64,000 nt of DNA from Neorhizobium galegae (lineage in GTDB: Bacteria > Pseudomonadota > Alphaproteobacteria > Rhizobiales > Rhizobiaceae), in the NCBI RefSeq assembly GCF_017877135.1, contig NZ_JAGIPH010000003.1, forward strand, positions 1-64,000. The letters are read 5' to 3'. Position 1 is the stretch's first letter; the number at the start of each line of letters is the position of its first letter. The notes under the pieces are model-generated. The model did no database searches, was not told the origin of the DNA, and saw nothing but the letters and a program-made list of their open reading frames with translations. Positions 17,865 to 26,484 of this stretch are shown piece by piece. The position numbers were made by a program, and so were the translations under genes.

Positions 17865-18494
17865 TCAGGGCAGCAATGCTGCCGGAGCCGCTCGCAGGAT
17901 ATTGTCCGGCCCCATGACGACGCCCAGGCTTGGGCTAGTTGGGCTGAACTCGACCATCAGGCTGTTGGTCACGCTTGCCGAATCGATTGTTTCGCCGGCC
18001 ATGTATCCACCGAACATCACCCAGTAGCGGTTCTGGTGCGGGATGAAGGTGGTGGTGATATTGGCGTTGAAATTGACCGTATAGACCGGCGCACCGCCGA
18101 TCGCGACGCCGAGATGCACGGGGTAGTCGAAGATGGCGGAGAGCTGGCGGATCGTCATCGTCCCCTGCGGCCCGCCGGTGCGAAGGTTCTGGAAGGTCGG
18201 AGCCCCGTAGATGTCGGAGGTCAGGTCGATCAGGTTTTCCCGATCCGGATTGGCCGCCACCTGCTGGCAGGCATTGAAGTAGGAGCGGTTGCGATAGATG
18301 CCCCTTTCGCCCCAGATGAAACTCATCTCGGTGTCCCAGGAAAAAGCAAGCCTGGTGCCGGGTGCGGCAGGCCGTGCCATCCAGGCAAGGCTGATCACAT
18401 GCTGGCTGCCCTCGCTCTGCGGCGGCACCTGATAGATGGCGAAGTTGCCATGCAGTTTGGACATGTTGGTACAGGTCAGGCGGTAGTCGGTCAT
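17865..18494 (-). CDS. RhiA-like protein, paralogue 2
   Basis: This 209-residue protein clearly matches the neighbouring 18553..19161 product along its length: LTC-N at the start, VISLAWMARPAAPGTRLAFSWD versus VFSLAWFARPTAPSTRVTFSWD, IYGAPTF versus AYGATTF, and YWVMFGGYMAGETID versus YWVIFGNFETGDVID. The pair resembles, from memory of the family, RhiA of Rhizobium leguminosarum, an abundant rhizosphere-induced cytoplasmic protein of unknown activity. No signal peptide is present. It lies 58 bp after paralogue 1, so a local duplication within an operon is likely. Confidence 0.72.
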   Translation of the reverse strand: MTDYRLTCTNMSKLHGNFAIYQVPPQSEGSQHVISLAWMARPAAPGTRLAFSWDTEMSFIWGERGIYRNRSYFNACQQVAANPDRENLIDLTSDIYGAPTFQNLRTGGPQGTMTIRQLSAIFDYPVHLGVAIGGAPVYTVNFNANITTTFIPHQNRYWVMFGGYMAGETIDSASVTNSLMVEFSPTSPSLGVVMGPDNILRAAPAALLP

Positions 18495-18552
18495 GGCAAC
18501 CTCGCGGATCTGCTGGAAGACGGGCGCCAAGGCGCCCGCCGACAGGGAAGGA

Positions 18553-19161
18553 TCAGGAAACGGTGATGATGTTGTCAAGGCCGAGGACGGCGGTGCGCGA
18601 GGTGAGCGCCCCGCCATACGTCACCTCGATGGCGCCCGTCACATCCTCGATGTCGATCACGTCGCCGGTTTCGAAATTGCCGAAGATCACCCAGTAATTC
18701 GGGTGCGGCGTGAAGACGGCCGTCATGTTCGGCTGAGCCTGGACGGCAAAGGTGCCGGAGCCTGCCATGCCGATGCCGACCGAGGTCTGGTTGGGCACCA
18801 CGTTGGACAGCTGCTGGATGGTCAGCGAGCCGAGGGTGCCGGCCGAACTCGGGTTGGCAAAGGTGGTTGCGCCATAGGCGTCCTGCTTCAGCTGGATCAG
18901 GTTCTGGGCATTCGGATCGGCCGGCACGACCTGCGAGGCGTCGAAGTTGATGCCGGGCTTCAGGATGCCGGTTTCAGACCAGGTGAAGCTGTAGGCGAGG
19001 TCCCAGGAAAAGGTGACGCGGGTACTGGGCGCCGTGGGGCGTGCAAACCAGGCCAGCGAAAAGACATTGCCGGGCATGGTGGACGGCGGCGCCTTCTGGA
19101 AGACGGCAAAGCTGCCGGAGATCTGCGAATTGTTGACGCAAGTGAGAGAATAGATGGTCAT
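18553..19161 (-). CDS. RhiA-like protein, paralogue 1
   Basis: The 202-residue protein shows the pattern I associate with RhiA: YSLTCVNNSQ, VFSLAWFARP, FSWDLAYSFTWSETG, GIGMAGSGTFAVQAQPN and FTPHPNYWVIFG. RhiA of R. leguminosarum is the first gene of the rhiABC operon, controlled there by the LuxR-type RhiR and an acyl-homoserine lactone; its biochemical activity is unknown. Here no luxR/luxI pair is near, and an AraC regulator lies upstream on the same strand. The start at 19161 has GGAAGG upstream. It is probably the first large gene of the cluster. Confidence 0.72.
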   Translation of the reverse strand: MTIYSLTCVNNSQISGSFAVFQKAPPSTMPGNVFSLAWFARPTAPSTRVTFSWDLAYSFTWSETGILKPGINFDASQVVPADPNAQNLIQLKQDAYGATTFANPSSAGTLGSLTIQQLSNVVPNQTSVGIGMAGSGTFAVQAQPNMTAVFTPHPNYWVIFGNFETGDVIDIEDVTGAIEVTYGGALTSRTAVLGLDNIITVS

Positions 19162-19324
19162 GAACGTACCTTCCGGTTCTTGTGTGTTCGCCTCGAAGTG
19201 ATGGAGGAGCCGGTGCCCATGGGGTGCGGCAGGCACCGGCTCCATCCCTTCCGTCTGGTGTGGGCGGAAAAACCAGCGGAGAGGGATCTGGATGGACCGC
19301 CGGGCAAGCCGGCGGCGCGTCGGG

Positions 19325-19453
19325 TCAGGGGTGCCGCGGCGGGCGACCCTTCGGTGTGCAGAGCGCTTGCGCCGAGGAGGCCCGCAGGGCAGGGAACGGC
19401 ATAGCCTGGGCCTCTCCGGAAGCACGTGGGCCGGTGGCTCTCTGATCGTTCAT
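19325..19453 (-). CDS. Possible 42-residue small ORF upstream of the RhiA-like genes
   Basis: ATG at 19453 is preceded by a strong AGAGGAGG on the minus strand and opens a 42-codon frame (MNDQRATGPRASGEA...). The 438-bp gap between the AraC gene and the first RhiA-like gene holds no larger credible frame. The peptide is Ala/Pro/Arg-rich and may be a leader, a chance frame or a real small protein. Only the ribosome binding site supports it. Confidence 0.25.
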   Translation of the reverse strand: MNDQRATGPRASGEAQAMPFPALRASSAQALCTPKGRPPRHP

Positions 19454-19599
19454 GGCGGGCCTCCTCTCGTTCGGGAGGTGCAGCGCTCTGGTCGTCGCCG
19501 GCTCCTCCATCTCTCTGTTGCAACAAGATATAGATGCAACTTTCACGGTTGTCATTGTCTTAACGTTCGCAAAAGTTGTATTTGCGTGTCAGCTCAACT

Positions 19600-20679
19600 T
19601 CAATCATGGGATGTATTGACTCGGGAGCAGATTTCGGCGAGCCAGGCGGCGAGCAGGGCTATTCCTTCGGAGGGAGGCCGCGACGGCTGCAGGCTTTCCA
19701 GCGTGCCGGCACGGGCTGCCTGCCGTATGGCGCGGGGCGAGCGGCCATAGGTGGCGCGGAACAGCCGGCTGAAATGGGCCTCGTCCGAAAAGCCAAGCGC
19801 ATAGGCGATATCGCCGATCCGCCGGTGCTGCTCGGCCGGATCTGTGAGCGCAATCATGCACCGACGCAGACGACGGTTGCGGATATAGGTTTCCACGCCG
19901 CCGGCGCGCGCAAAGATCCGGTAGAGCTGGCTGCGGGAAATGGCGAACTGCCGCGCCAGGCCGGCGGGGGTAAGGGTATGGCTCCGCAGGTTGTCCTCGA
20001 TGTAGCGGCGTATCCGCCGGGCAAGCGTCGCCCCCCGGACCGCAGAGACAGCCGGTGGGCCAAGCGTGGCTTCGATGAGCCGCAGCAGCGCGGAGCTTAT
20101 GGGATGGATCTCATGCCGTCCGGCGCCGGCCATGGTGTCTGCCAGCGTTTTCAGGAGGTTGCCGGTAAGTTTTGCAGCCGTGACTTGAGCCGGATAGATG
20201 CGTGGGGTTCCCCAGCCGCCGTCAAGCGATGGCAGATGGCAGCGCGGCACGATCATGTGGATCATGTGCGCGCCCACCGTGCAGAGATCCGTCGCCAGGG
20301 CAAGGTCGAGGACGATCACATCCCCCGGGCGCAGCCGCATCCACCTGTCCTGCCAAAGCGCCGCGCGCCCTTGGACCAGGACCGAGACGATGAGGGCATC
20401 CATATCGTCGACTTCTGCCTTCTCCTGACTGCGCCGATAGCGCCCGTCGGCGAGATGCTCGTCGAGAAGCAGGAAGGCTTCGCCGTGATAGGCAGTTCCG
20501 TGCGCCATCTCCTCGCGCGGTCGGAGCCTGTTGGTGCGGTGGAAATCAAAGGCAAGCATCAGGCCGCTTTCGCAGGAGCAGGCGCGAGGTATGTCAGACA
20601 GGGCGCGGCCCAATGGGATGGGTGCGGGCATGCCAGAGGCGGTGGCAGGGAGCGGTATCAAATTCTGATTGTGTGACAT
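19600..20679 (-). CDS. AraC-family transcriptional regulator
   Basis: The 359-residue protein has an N-terminal cupin-like AraC-binding region (about 60-190, with [13 protein letters not shown]) and a C-terminal double-HTH AraC domain (about 240-335): [35 protein letters not shown], then [25 protein letters not shown] (given here as separate motif ends). It resembles the AraC_binding_2/FeaR-like class. ATG 20679 is favoured because GGAG lies 6 bases upstream. It sits between the RhiA-like cluster (same strand) and the divergent nitrile hydratase operon, so it could control either or both. Confidence 0.88.
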   Translation of the reverse strand: MSHNQNLIPLPATASGMPAPIPLGRALSDIPRACSCESGLMLAFDFHRTNRLRPREEMAHGTAYHGEAFLLLDEHLADGRYRRSQEKAEVDDMDALIVSVLVQGRAALWQDRWMRLRPGDVIVLDLALATDLCTVGAHMIHMIVPRCHLPSLDGGWGTPRIYPAQVTAAKLTGNLLKTLADTMAGAGRHEIHPISSALLRLIEATLGPPAVSAVRGATLARRIRRYIEDNLRSHTLTPAGLARQFAISRSQLYRIFARAGGVETYIRNRRLRRCMIALTDPAEQHRRIGDIAYALGFSDEAHFSRLFRATYGRSPRAIRQAARAGTLESLQPSRPPSEGIALLAAWLAEICSRVNTSHD

Positions 20680-20940
20680 TTGCATCTCCAGGTTGTGCCT
20701 GGAGGCAAAATTGCGAGTACAATTCTAGGTTTTCAACTAACGATTTTTTTATTTTTTAGGTTGTATTCCGGAGTGCTGGTACGGTTGTGGATGAGGGAAT
20801 GCGCCAGGCACATCGCAGAGATCGGCGCCATCGATGGGGAGGCATCACCTGCCTCTTCGTTGCCGGATGCAAACGCGCACTTGAACGTGGCACACAATCT
20901 GTTCCATGGTCACCGGCAGGCGGATGCAAGGACCACGACG
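20680..20940. other. Divergent intergenic region, AraC gene / nitrile hydratase operon
   Basis: Between the AraC start (20679) and the nthA start (20941) there are 261 bp. The part at about 20700-20765 is markedly AT-rich (ACGATTTTTTTATTTTTTAG), unlike the GC-rich surroundings, and probably holds promoters for both directions. I could not identify a defined operator. Confidence 0.4.
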
Positions 20941-21579
20941 ATGCACAGCGACCACGATCACCACGATCATGACCATGATCACGACAATCACTACAGCGAC
21001 ATGCAGGCGCGGGTTTTGGCGCTGGAAACGGTTCTGACGGAAAAGGGGCTCATCGACCCGCTGGCACTTGATGCGATCGTCGAAACCTACGAGACGAAGA
21101 TCGGACCGCGCAACGGCGCGAGGGTGGTGGCCAAAGCCTGGGCCGACGGGGCCTTTTCCGAATGGCTCGCCATCGATGCGACGTCCGCCATTGCAAGCCT
21201 TGGCTATACCGGTCGCCAGGGCGAACATATGCGCGCCGTCTTCAATACCAACGAGACGCACAATCTCGTCGTCTGTACGCTGTGCTCCTGCTATCCCTGG
21301 TCCGTGCTTGGGCTTCCGCCGGTGTGGTACAAGGCGCCGGCCTACCGCGCCAAGGCGGTCATGGATCCGCGTGGCGTGCTCTCGGACTTCGGCGTCGCCT
21401 TGCCGCAGGACAAGAAGGTCCGCGTGTGGGATTCCACCGCCGAGCTCCGCTATCTCGTGGTGCCTCAGCGCCCCGAAGGGACGGAAGGCTGGAGCGAAGA
21501 ACGGCTGGCGGAACTTGTCACCCGCGACAGTATGATTGGCACCGGTCTTGCCCGCAGCGCCGGCGAGGTGGCGGCATGA
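20941..21579 (+). CDS. nthA: Nitrile hydratase alpha subunit, cobalt type
   Basis: The 212-residue subunit holds the metal centre that hydrates nitriles to amides. The claw motif [10 protein letters not shown] has Cys112, Thr113, Ser116 and the other Cys residues; Thr between the first two cysteines marks the Co3+ class (Ser in the Fe class), and Cys115 and Cys117 would be oxidised. The N-terminus [17 protein letters not shown] is a striking His/Asp run that could bind metal. ATG 20941 follows AAGGA and gives the family length; the open frame upstream is unsupported. Its stop overlaps nthB (ATGA). Confidence 0.94.
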   Translation: MHSDHDHHDHDHDHDNHYSDMQARVLALETVLTEKGLIDPLALDAIVETYETKIGPRNGARVVAKAWADGAFSEWLAIDATSAIASLGYTGRQGEHMRAVFNTNETHNLVVCTLCSCYPWSVLGLPPVWYKAPAYRAKAVMDPRGVLSDFGVALPQDKKVRVWDSTAELRYLVVPQRPEGTEGWSEERLAELVTRDSMIGTGLARSAGEVAA

Positions 21580-22235
21580 ACGGCCCGCATGATCTGGGTG
21601 GCCAGATGGGCCACGGCCCGGTGCGACCGGAAACGGACGAGCCCTATTTTCACGGCGACTGGGAAAAGCGCGCCTTGGGCGTCACGCTCGCCTGCGGGGC
21701 TTTTGGCGCCTGGACCATCGATGAGAGCCGGCACGCACGGGAAAATATTGCGCCCGCGGCGTACCTGTCGGCAAGCTATTACGAAATCTGGATCCGCGCG
21801 CTGGAAGTGCTGCTCAAGCGTCACCGCTTCGTAACGGAGGCGGAGCTTGCGGCGGGCCACAGCCTTGGCCCCGGCGCTACACCCCGCCGGGTGCTGGAGG
21901 CCGCAATGGTGCCGTCCGTGCTGGCGAAGGGTGGACCCTGCGACCGGCCTGCAGAGGGTGCGCCTGTCTTCGTCGTCGGCCAGCGCGTGCGCACGCGCAA
22001 TATCCACACCTTGGGCCATACCCGTCTGCCGCGCTATGCCCGCGCAAAGACCGGGGTCATCGAGGCGGTGCAGGGATTTTTCGTCTACCCCGACGACAAT
22101 GCCCATGGTCGCGGCGAAAACCCGCAATGGGTCTATACCGTGGTGTTCGACGGTCGCGAGATCTGGGGCGAGGGAAGCGACCCGACGCTCACCGTCTCCA
22201 TCGATGCCTGGGAGAGCTATCTTGAGCCAGTGTGA
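21576..22235 (+). CDS. nthB: Nitrile hydratase beta subunit
   Basis: The 219-residue subunit begins [16 protein letters not shown], the canonical NHase beta N-terminus, includes [14 protein letters not shown], and ends with the SH3-like barrel segment ([21 protein letters not shown] and [13 protein letters not shown], quoted in parts). It packs on the alpha subunit and completes the active site. The alpha-beta order and 4-base overlap are usual for Co-type enzymes. The accessory gene begins inside its last codons. Confidence 0.95.
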   Translation: MNGPHDLGGQMGHGPVRPETDEPYFHGDWEKRALGVTLACGAFGAWTIDESRHARENIAPAAYLSASYYEIWIRALEVLLKRHRFVTEAELAAGHSLGPGATPRRVLEAAMVPSVLAKGGPCDRPAEGAPVFVVGQRVRTRNIHTLGHTRLPRYARAKTGVIEAVQGFFVYPDDNAHGRGENPQWVYTVVFDGREIWGEGSDPTLTVSIDAWESYLEPV

Positions 22236-22623
22236 AACCGTGTCGCCGCTCGCCGGCTCTCCAGGCCTTCCCGTCTCGTCCGAGGGCGCACCGGTGTTTG
22301 CCGAGCCATGGCAGGCCAAGGCCTTTGCACTGACCGTCCATCTTTACGAGCGTGGCGTCTTCTCCTGGGCGGAATGGGCAGAACACCTGTCGCGCGAGGT
22401 GAAGCGGCCGGAGCGGGCCGCCGACGGCGCGGATTATTTCGACGCCTGGGTGGCGGCGCTGTCCCACCTCTTGGCCGAGAAGGGGGTGGCCGAGGAGGGG
22501 CAGGTGCTCGCTCTGCAGCACAGCTGGCAACGCGCCGCAGAGGCAACGCCGCATGGCAGTCCGATCGTGCTCAGCAATGATCCGCAGCATTTGCCCGACG
22601 CGGGACGGCGGGGCGGCGTGTAA
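22222..22623 (+). CDS. Nitrile hydratase accessory/activator protein
   Basis: The 133-residue protein resembles the N-terminal half of the beta subunit (PVFAEPWQAKAFALTVHLYE, FSWAEWAEHLSRE, YFDAWVAALSHLL). This is the pattern of the NHase activator that loads cobalt by subunit exchange. Start choice: TTG 22222 has GGGAGAG five bases upstream and overlaps nthB by 14 bases; ATG 22204 and GTG 22240 are alternatives. As third gene of the operon it completes a functional Co-NHase set. No amidase or cobalt transporter gene is nearby. Confidence 0.85.
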   Translation: MSQCETVSPLAGSPGLPVSSEGAPVFAEPWQAKAFALTVHLYERGVFSWAEWAEHLSREVKRPERAADGADYFDAWVAALSHLLAEKGVAEEGQVLALQHSWQRAAEATPHGSPIVLSNDPQHLPDAGRRGGV

Positions 22624-22756
22624 ATATCCGGTATTTTTGTCCTGCTGGATGTGGTCGGGAAGATTTGCATCCTGTAATTTCAAATAGACTTCTCGTTGAT
22701 TGAATGTTGATGTAGATAAAAGGGTACGTTCGATTTATTCGCACCTGGGGGACAAG

Positions 22757-23599
22757 GTGAGCGCGAATACAGAAGAGCCGGGACATTCTGATTATATCCT
22801 TGGGGGCTATCTGATCCTGGCCCCACTTCTTTTTACCGGGCTGCTGGTCGTTGCCTGGCCGATTGCAATTTCTGAACCAAAGTCCGCCTGGCAGATGTTT
22901 TTTGGGCCGCTTGCGCCTGCCGCCGCAAAGGCGACCGGTGTTACCAATCTCCTTGGGGTGAGAAGCAGCGAAGTGATCGTCCTGCTTCTTGTTGCCGTCT
23001 CCGGCGCGCTGGGTGGGGCGCTTAACTCCGCCTACAAATTCGCCATTCACAAAGGGCTCGGCCAGTTCAATCAGAACTGGATCTGGTGGTATGTGATGCA
23101 TCCCGTCTTTGGCATGGTGCTGGGCCTGCTGATGGGGCTGCTATTGCAGGCGGGGCTGCTGACGCTTGCACCACAGGCGGGTGAACAGGCCTCGGCTCCG
23201 CTTAATCCGGCAGCCCTTGCGGCTATTGCCGGGCTGACCGGCATGTTCGCCCGCAAAGGCATCGCCAAGCTCGACGAGTTGTTCGACACGATCCTCAAGG
23301 CGCCGAAAGTGCAGGATGCGATGGATGCCAAGACGCCGGTGATCGACAAGCTCGATCCCGCCGAGACGCAGACAGGCGCCACGAAGGCAGAGGTCGTCGT
23401 CATCGGCCGCTATTTCGATCCCAAGGCCGTCGTCAAGGTCGATGGCACGGCCTGCGACGCGGCGGCCGATGGTGATGGACGCCTGAAGATCGCGCTGCCG
23501 GCTGATGTGCTGCAGGGACCCGCGACGCTTCAAGTCACCGTCATCAATCCGGGCGATGCCGGGCTGGAGTCCAAGCCTGCCACATTCGAGGTGAAGTAG
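22757..23599 (+). CDS. Membrane protein with C-terminal IPT/TIG-like domain
   Basis: The 280-residue protein has a membrane part with about four hydrophobic segments (near residues 15-35, 70-90, 110-135 and 150-170; YLILAPLLFTGLLVVAWP, VIVLLLVAVSGALGG, FGMVLGLLMGLLL), a cytoplasmic linker, and a C-terminal IPT/TIG-like beta domain (about 205-280: VVVIGRYFDPKAVVKVDG ... VTVINPGDAGLESKP). I chose GTG 22757 because GGGGGAC lies upstream; the frame also opens at TTG 22700. The function is unknown. It is read in the same direction as the nitrile hydratase operon and the helicase that follows. Confidence 0.7.
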   Translation: MSANTEEPGHSDYILGGYLILAPLLFTGLLVVAWPIAISEPKSAWQMFFGPLAPAAAKATGVTNLLGVRSSEVIVLLLVAVSGALGGALNSAYKFAIHKGLGQFNQNWIWWYVMHPVFGMVLGLLMGLLLQAGLLTLAPQAGEQASAPLNPAALAAIAGLTGMFARKGIAKLDELFDTILKAPKVQDAMDAKTPVIDKLDPAETQTGATKAEVVVIGRYFDPKAVVKVDGTACDAAADGDGRLKIALPADVLQGPATLQVTVINPGDAGLESKPATFEVK

Positions 23600-23655
23600 C
23601 GGCCCGGGCTGTGTTTCAGGTTGCTATTCTGTTCCGAATCCTTGAATGAAGGGTC

Positions 23656-24780
23656 ATGCAGTTCGCACCGCAACAGGATGAGGCCCTGAAGGCCGTTTCG
23701 AAATGGCTGAAGGATGGCCGTAGCCAGGTCTTCCGCCTGTTCGGCTATGCCGGAACCGGCAAGACGACGCTTGCGAAGCATTTTGCCGAAAATGTCGATG
23801 GCGAGGTGCTGTTTGCCGCCTTTACCGGCAAGGCGGCCCAGGTGCTGCGCTCGCGCGGCGCCACCAATGCACGCACCATCCACTCGCTGATCTACCGCCC
23901 GCGCGGCGAGGAAGCGGTGGAAGACGAGGAAACCGGCAAGACATCGGTCTCGCCGATGTTTTCCATCAATCGCCAGAGCCCGCTTGCCAAGGCCGCCCTC
24001 ATCGTCATCGACGAATGCTCGATGGTGGACGAGCAGCTTGGCAAGGACCTGATGAGCTTTGGCACACCGATCCTGGTGCTCGGCGATCCCGGCCAGCTGC
24101 CGCCCGTTTCCGGCGGCGGTTTCTTCACCGAGCAGGAGCCGGACTATCTTTTGACCGAGATTCATCGCCAGGCCCGTGACAACCCGATCATCCAGCTTGC
24201 CATGCAGGTGCGCGAAGGCCGCGAGATCATGCATGGCGATTACGGAACCGCCCAGGTGATCTCGCGCAATGATGTCAACCAGACGCTGGTTCTGGAGGCC
24301 GATCAGGTGCTTGTCGGCACCAACAAGACGCGCCGGCGCTATAACCAGCGGCTGCGGGAGCTCAAGGGTTTCAGCCTGCCGCATCCGCAATCCGGCGACA
24401 AGCTGGTCTGCCTGCGCAACGATCCGGCCAAAGGACTGCTCAACGGTTCGCTGTGGCAGGTGATGAGTTCGTCGCGCGAGACCGTCAAGCCCGGCATCAA
24501 CCTGATGATCCGCCCGGAAGACGACGACATGAACCGCGGTGCGGCCAAGATCAAGCTGTTGAAACAGGCTTTCGAGGAGGAGGGGGAGATCCCCTGGACC
24601 ACCCGCAAGCGCTATGACGAGTTCGATTTCGGCTATGCGCTGACTGTCCACAAGGCGCAAGGCTCGCAGTGGAACAATGTCGTCTTGTTCGACGAAAGCT
24701 GGGCCTTTCGCGACAGCCGCGAGCGCTGGCTCTATACGGCGATCACCCGGGCCGCCGAAACCATCACCATCGTCCGGTAA
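23656..24780 (+). CDS. RecD/Dda-like superfamily 1 DNA helicase
   Basis: The 374-residue protein has Walker A GYAGTGKTT (residues 30-38), AFTGKAAQVLR (motif Ia), Walker B VIDECSMVD with Gln in GDPGQLPPV (motif III), and the C-terminal UvrD_C_2 motif ALTVHKAQGSQW followed by YTAITRA. It is single-domain-sized, like phage T4 Dda, and much shorter than RecD. It is likely a 5'-3' helicase acting in repair or replication restart. It starts 56 bp after the IPT membrane protein gene. No RecB/RecC partners are present. Confidence 0.9.
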   Translation: MQFAPQQDEALKAVSKWLKDGRSQVFRLFGYAGTGKTTLAKHFAENVDGEVLFAAFTGKAAQVLRSRGATNARTIHSLIYRPRGEEAVEDEETGKTSVSPMFSINRQSPLAKAALIVIDECSMVDEQLGKDLMSFGTPILVLGDPGQLPPVSGGGFFTEQEPDYLLTEIHRQARDNPIIQLAMQVREGREIMHGDYGTAQVISRNDVNQTLVLEADQVLVGTNKTRRRYNQRLRELKGFSLPHPQSGDKLVCLRNDPAKGLLNGSLWQVMSSSRETVKPGINLMIRPEDDDMNRGAAKIKLLKQAFEEEGEIPWTTRKRYDEFDFGYALTVHKAQGSQWNNVVLFDESWAFRDSRERWLYTAITRAAETITIVR

Positions 24781-24789
24781 TCTGCTGGA

Positions 24790-25461
24790 TCAGTGCGGCA
24801 GAAGACCAAGCACGATCGCCTTGGCGGCCGCCTGGAAACGGTTGGATACGCCAAGCCGCACGATCAGGCTTTCCTCGAGTGCTGCCAATTCCTCTTCCGT
24901 CATGTTGAGCTGCCGGGCAAGGTCGGCGCCCTTGAAACCTTCCGTCATCAGCACGAGGCATCGCCGGTCGCGCTCGCAAAAGGTGAGGGGTTCGACATGG
25001 ACACCCGCCGTCACCGTCGGTGTGATGTCGATCTCGTTCACCAGCGTGCGGATCTGCTGGATCTGCCGGTGGATCGAGGAAATGTCGGAGGTCAGTTCGC
25101 GCTTGCGGCTGTCGAGCACCCGGCAGAAAATCGCGTCCGCCTCCAGCTGGCTTGCCGCCTCGCTCAGGTCCTGCATCAGGTCCTGGATGGCAGAAAGCGG
25201 CATGCCGATTTCGCGGCAGGCGTTGATCACCGCCATCTTGCGGATCATGCGGTGGTCATAGACCCGCATCATGCCCAGCCGTTCCGCGCTGATCAGGCCC
25301 TTTTCCTCGTAGAAATGCAGGGTGCGGTGGGTGACGCCGAAGAGTTCGGCCATGTCTGAAATGCCGATGGGCTGACCGTCACCACTGAGGTCCGGCCCAA
25401 TCCGAGGCAGGAAGGCGGGGGCTGGGCGCCCCATGGTTTCACTCGATGTGTGTACCCGCAT
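24790..25461 (-). CDS. MerR-type regulator with C-terminal LuxR-like HTH
   Basis: The 223-residue protein has an N-terminal MerR winged HTH (about residues 33-80: GISDMAELFGVTHRTLHFYEEKG in parts, RVYD), a coiled-coil region (about 85-150), and a C-terminal stretch (about 158-220) that follows the LuxR/GerE pattern: LTFCERDRRCLVLMTEG, ADLARQLNM, RLGVSNRFQAAAKAIVLGLL. Two DNA-binding domains on one chain is unusual. ATG 25461 has GAGGAGG upstream and is preferred to the longer frame. The gene converges on the helicase. Confidence 0.82.
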   Translation of the reverse strand: MRVHTSSETMGRPAPAFLPRIGPDLSGDGQPIGISDMAELFGVTHRTLHFYEEKGLISAERLGMMRVYDHRMIRKMAVINACREIGMPLSAIQDLMQDLSEAASQLEADAIFCRVLDSRKRELTSDISSIHRQIQQIRTLVNEIDITPTVTAGVHVEPLTFCERDRRCLVLMTEGFKGADLARQLNMTEEELAALEESLIVRLGVSNRFQAAAKAIVLGLLPH

Positions 25462-25721
25462 GACTGTCTCCTCCTCATGCAGCACAGGCAGGCTCCGCCA
25501 GCCCGTCTGCCTGCTGAAAGTGCAAGGTGCGGCGGTCGCTGCACCTATTTTATGCAATTCTAAAGTTAACAGTTTATTCCGGATGCGAAACTGCGATTCT
25601 ATGGCCACAAGAATTGATAGATCCTTCAGCAATTTGCGTGGAAACGGGCGGATAATTCCATTGCCGATGCGCCGGCCTTTGCTTTAGACATGCGGCCATT
25701 GCCTGCTCAAGGACCCGTGCG

Positions 25722-26474
25722 ATGCCCGCGAAGCTTTCCGTCAATCTGAATGCCGTTGCCATGCTGCGCAATCGTCGCGATCTGCCGTGGCCAAGTGTCG
25801 AGCATCTCGGTCGCGTGGCGCTTGAAGCGGGCGCCTACGGGCTGACGGTGCATCCGCGACCCGACCAGCGCCATATCCGCTTTTCCGATCTGCCGGTGCT
25901 GCGGGCGCTGATCGACGATGTGTTTCCGAAGGCCGAGTTCAACATCGAAGGCTATCCTTCGGAGGATTTTCTGGCGCTGTGCGAGAAGACGCAGCCGGAG
26001 CAGGTGACGCTTGTGCCCGACGACCCCGCCCAGGCAACCTCCGACCACGGGTTCGATTTCCGCCGCCAGGGCGAGATGCTGAAGCCGATCGTTGCGCGCC
26101 TGAAGTCAGCCGGCATGCGGGTGTCGCTGTTTGCCGATGGTGACGGCGATGTCGAGGCGGTGAAGCTTGCCAAGGCGACCGGCGCCGACCGCATCGAGCT
26201 TTATACCGGGCCATACGGCGGGTGCTATGATCAGCCGGAAAAGGCGCGCGAAATGCTCGAGCTTCTGGGGCGCACCGCCGATGCGGCCAAGGTCGAAGGG
26301 CTTGGCGTGAATGCCGGCCACGATTTGACGGTGGCCAATCTTCCCGCTCTTGCCGCGCGCATTCCCGATCTTGCCGAGGTATCCATCGGCCATGGTCTGA
26401 CGGCGGATGCGCTGGAATACGGCATGGCCGAGACCGTGCGGCGCTTTCGCCGTGCCTGCGGGGAAAAGGTCTGA
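25722..26474 (+). CDS. pdxJ: Pyridoxine 5'-phosphate synthase
   Basis: The 250-residue TIM-barrel enzyme joins 1-deoxy-xylulose 5-phosphate and 3-amino-2-oxopropyl phosphate in vitamin B6 synthesis. It shows [13 protein letters not shown] (His/Arg/His site), GYPSEDFL with Glu in [29 protein letters not shown] and NAGHDLT. The N-terminal motif reads [11 protein letters not shown], where E. coli has NIDHIATLRN, so the histidine at that site is an alanine, apparently a rhizobial-type variant. Length is normal. Confidence 0.94.
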   Translation: MPAKLSVNLNAVAMLRNRRDLPWPSVEHLGRVALEAGAYGLTVHPRPDQRHIRFSDLPVLRALIDDVFPKAEFNIEGYPSEDFLALCEKTQPEQVTLVPDDPAQATSDHGFDFRRQGEMLKPIVARLKSAGMRVSLFADGDGDVEAVKLAKATGADRIELYTGPYGGCYDQPEKAREMLELLGRTADAAKVEGLGVNAGHDLTVANLPALAARIPDLAEVSIGHGLTADALEYGMAETVRRFRRACGEKV

Positions 26475-26484
26475 ACACCGGCGC

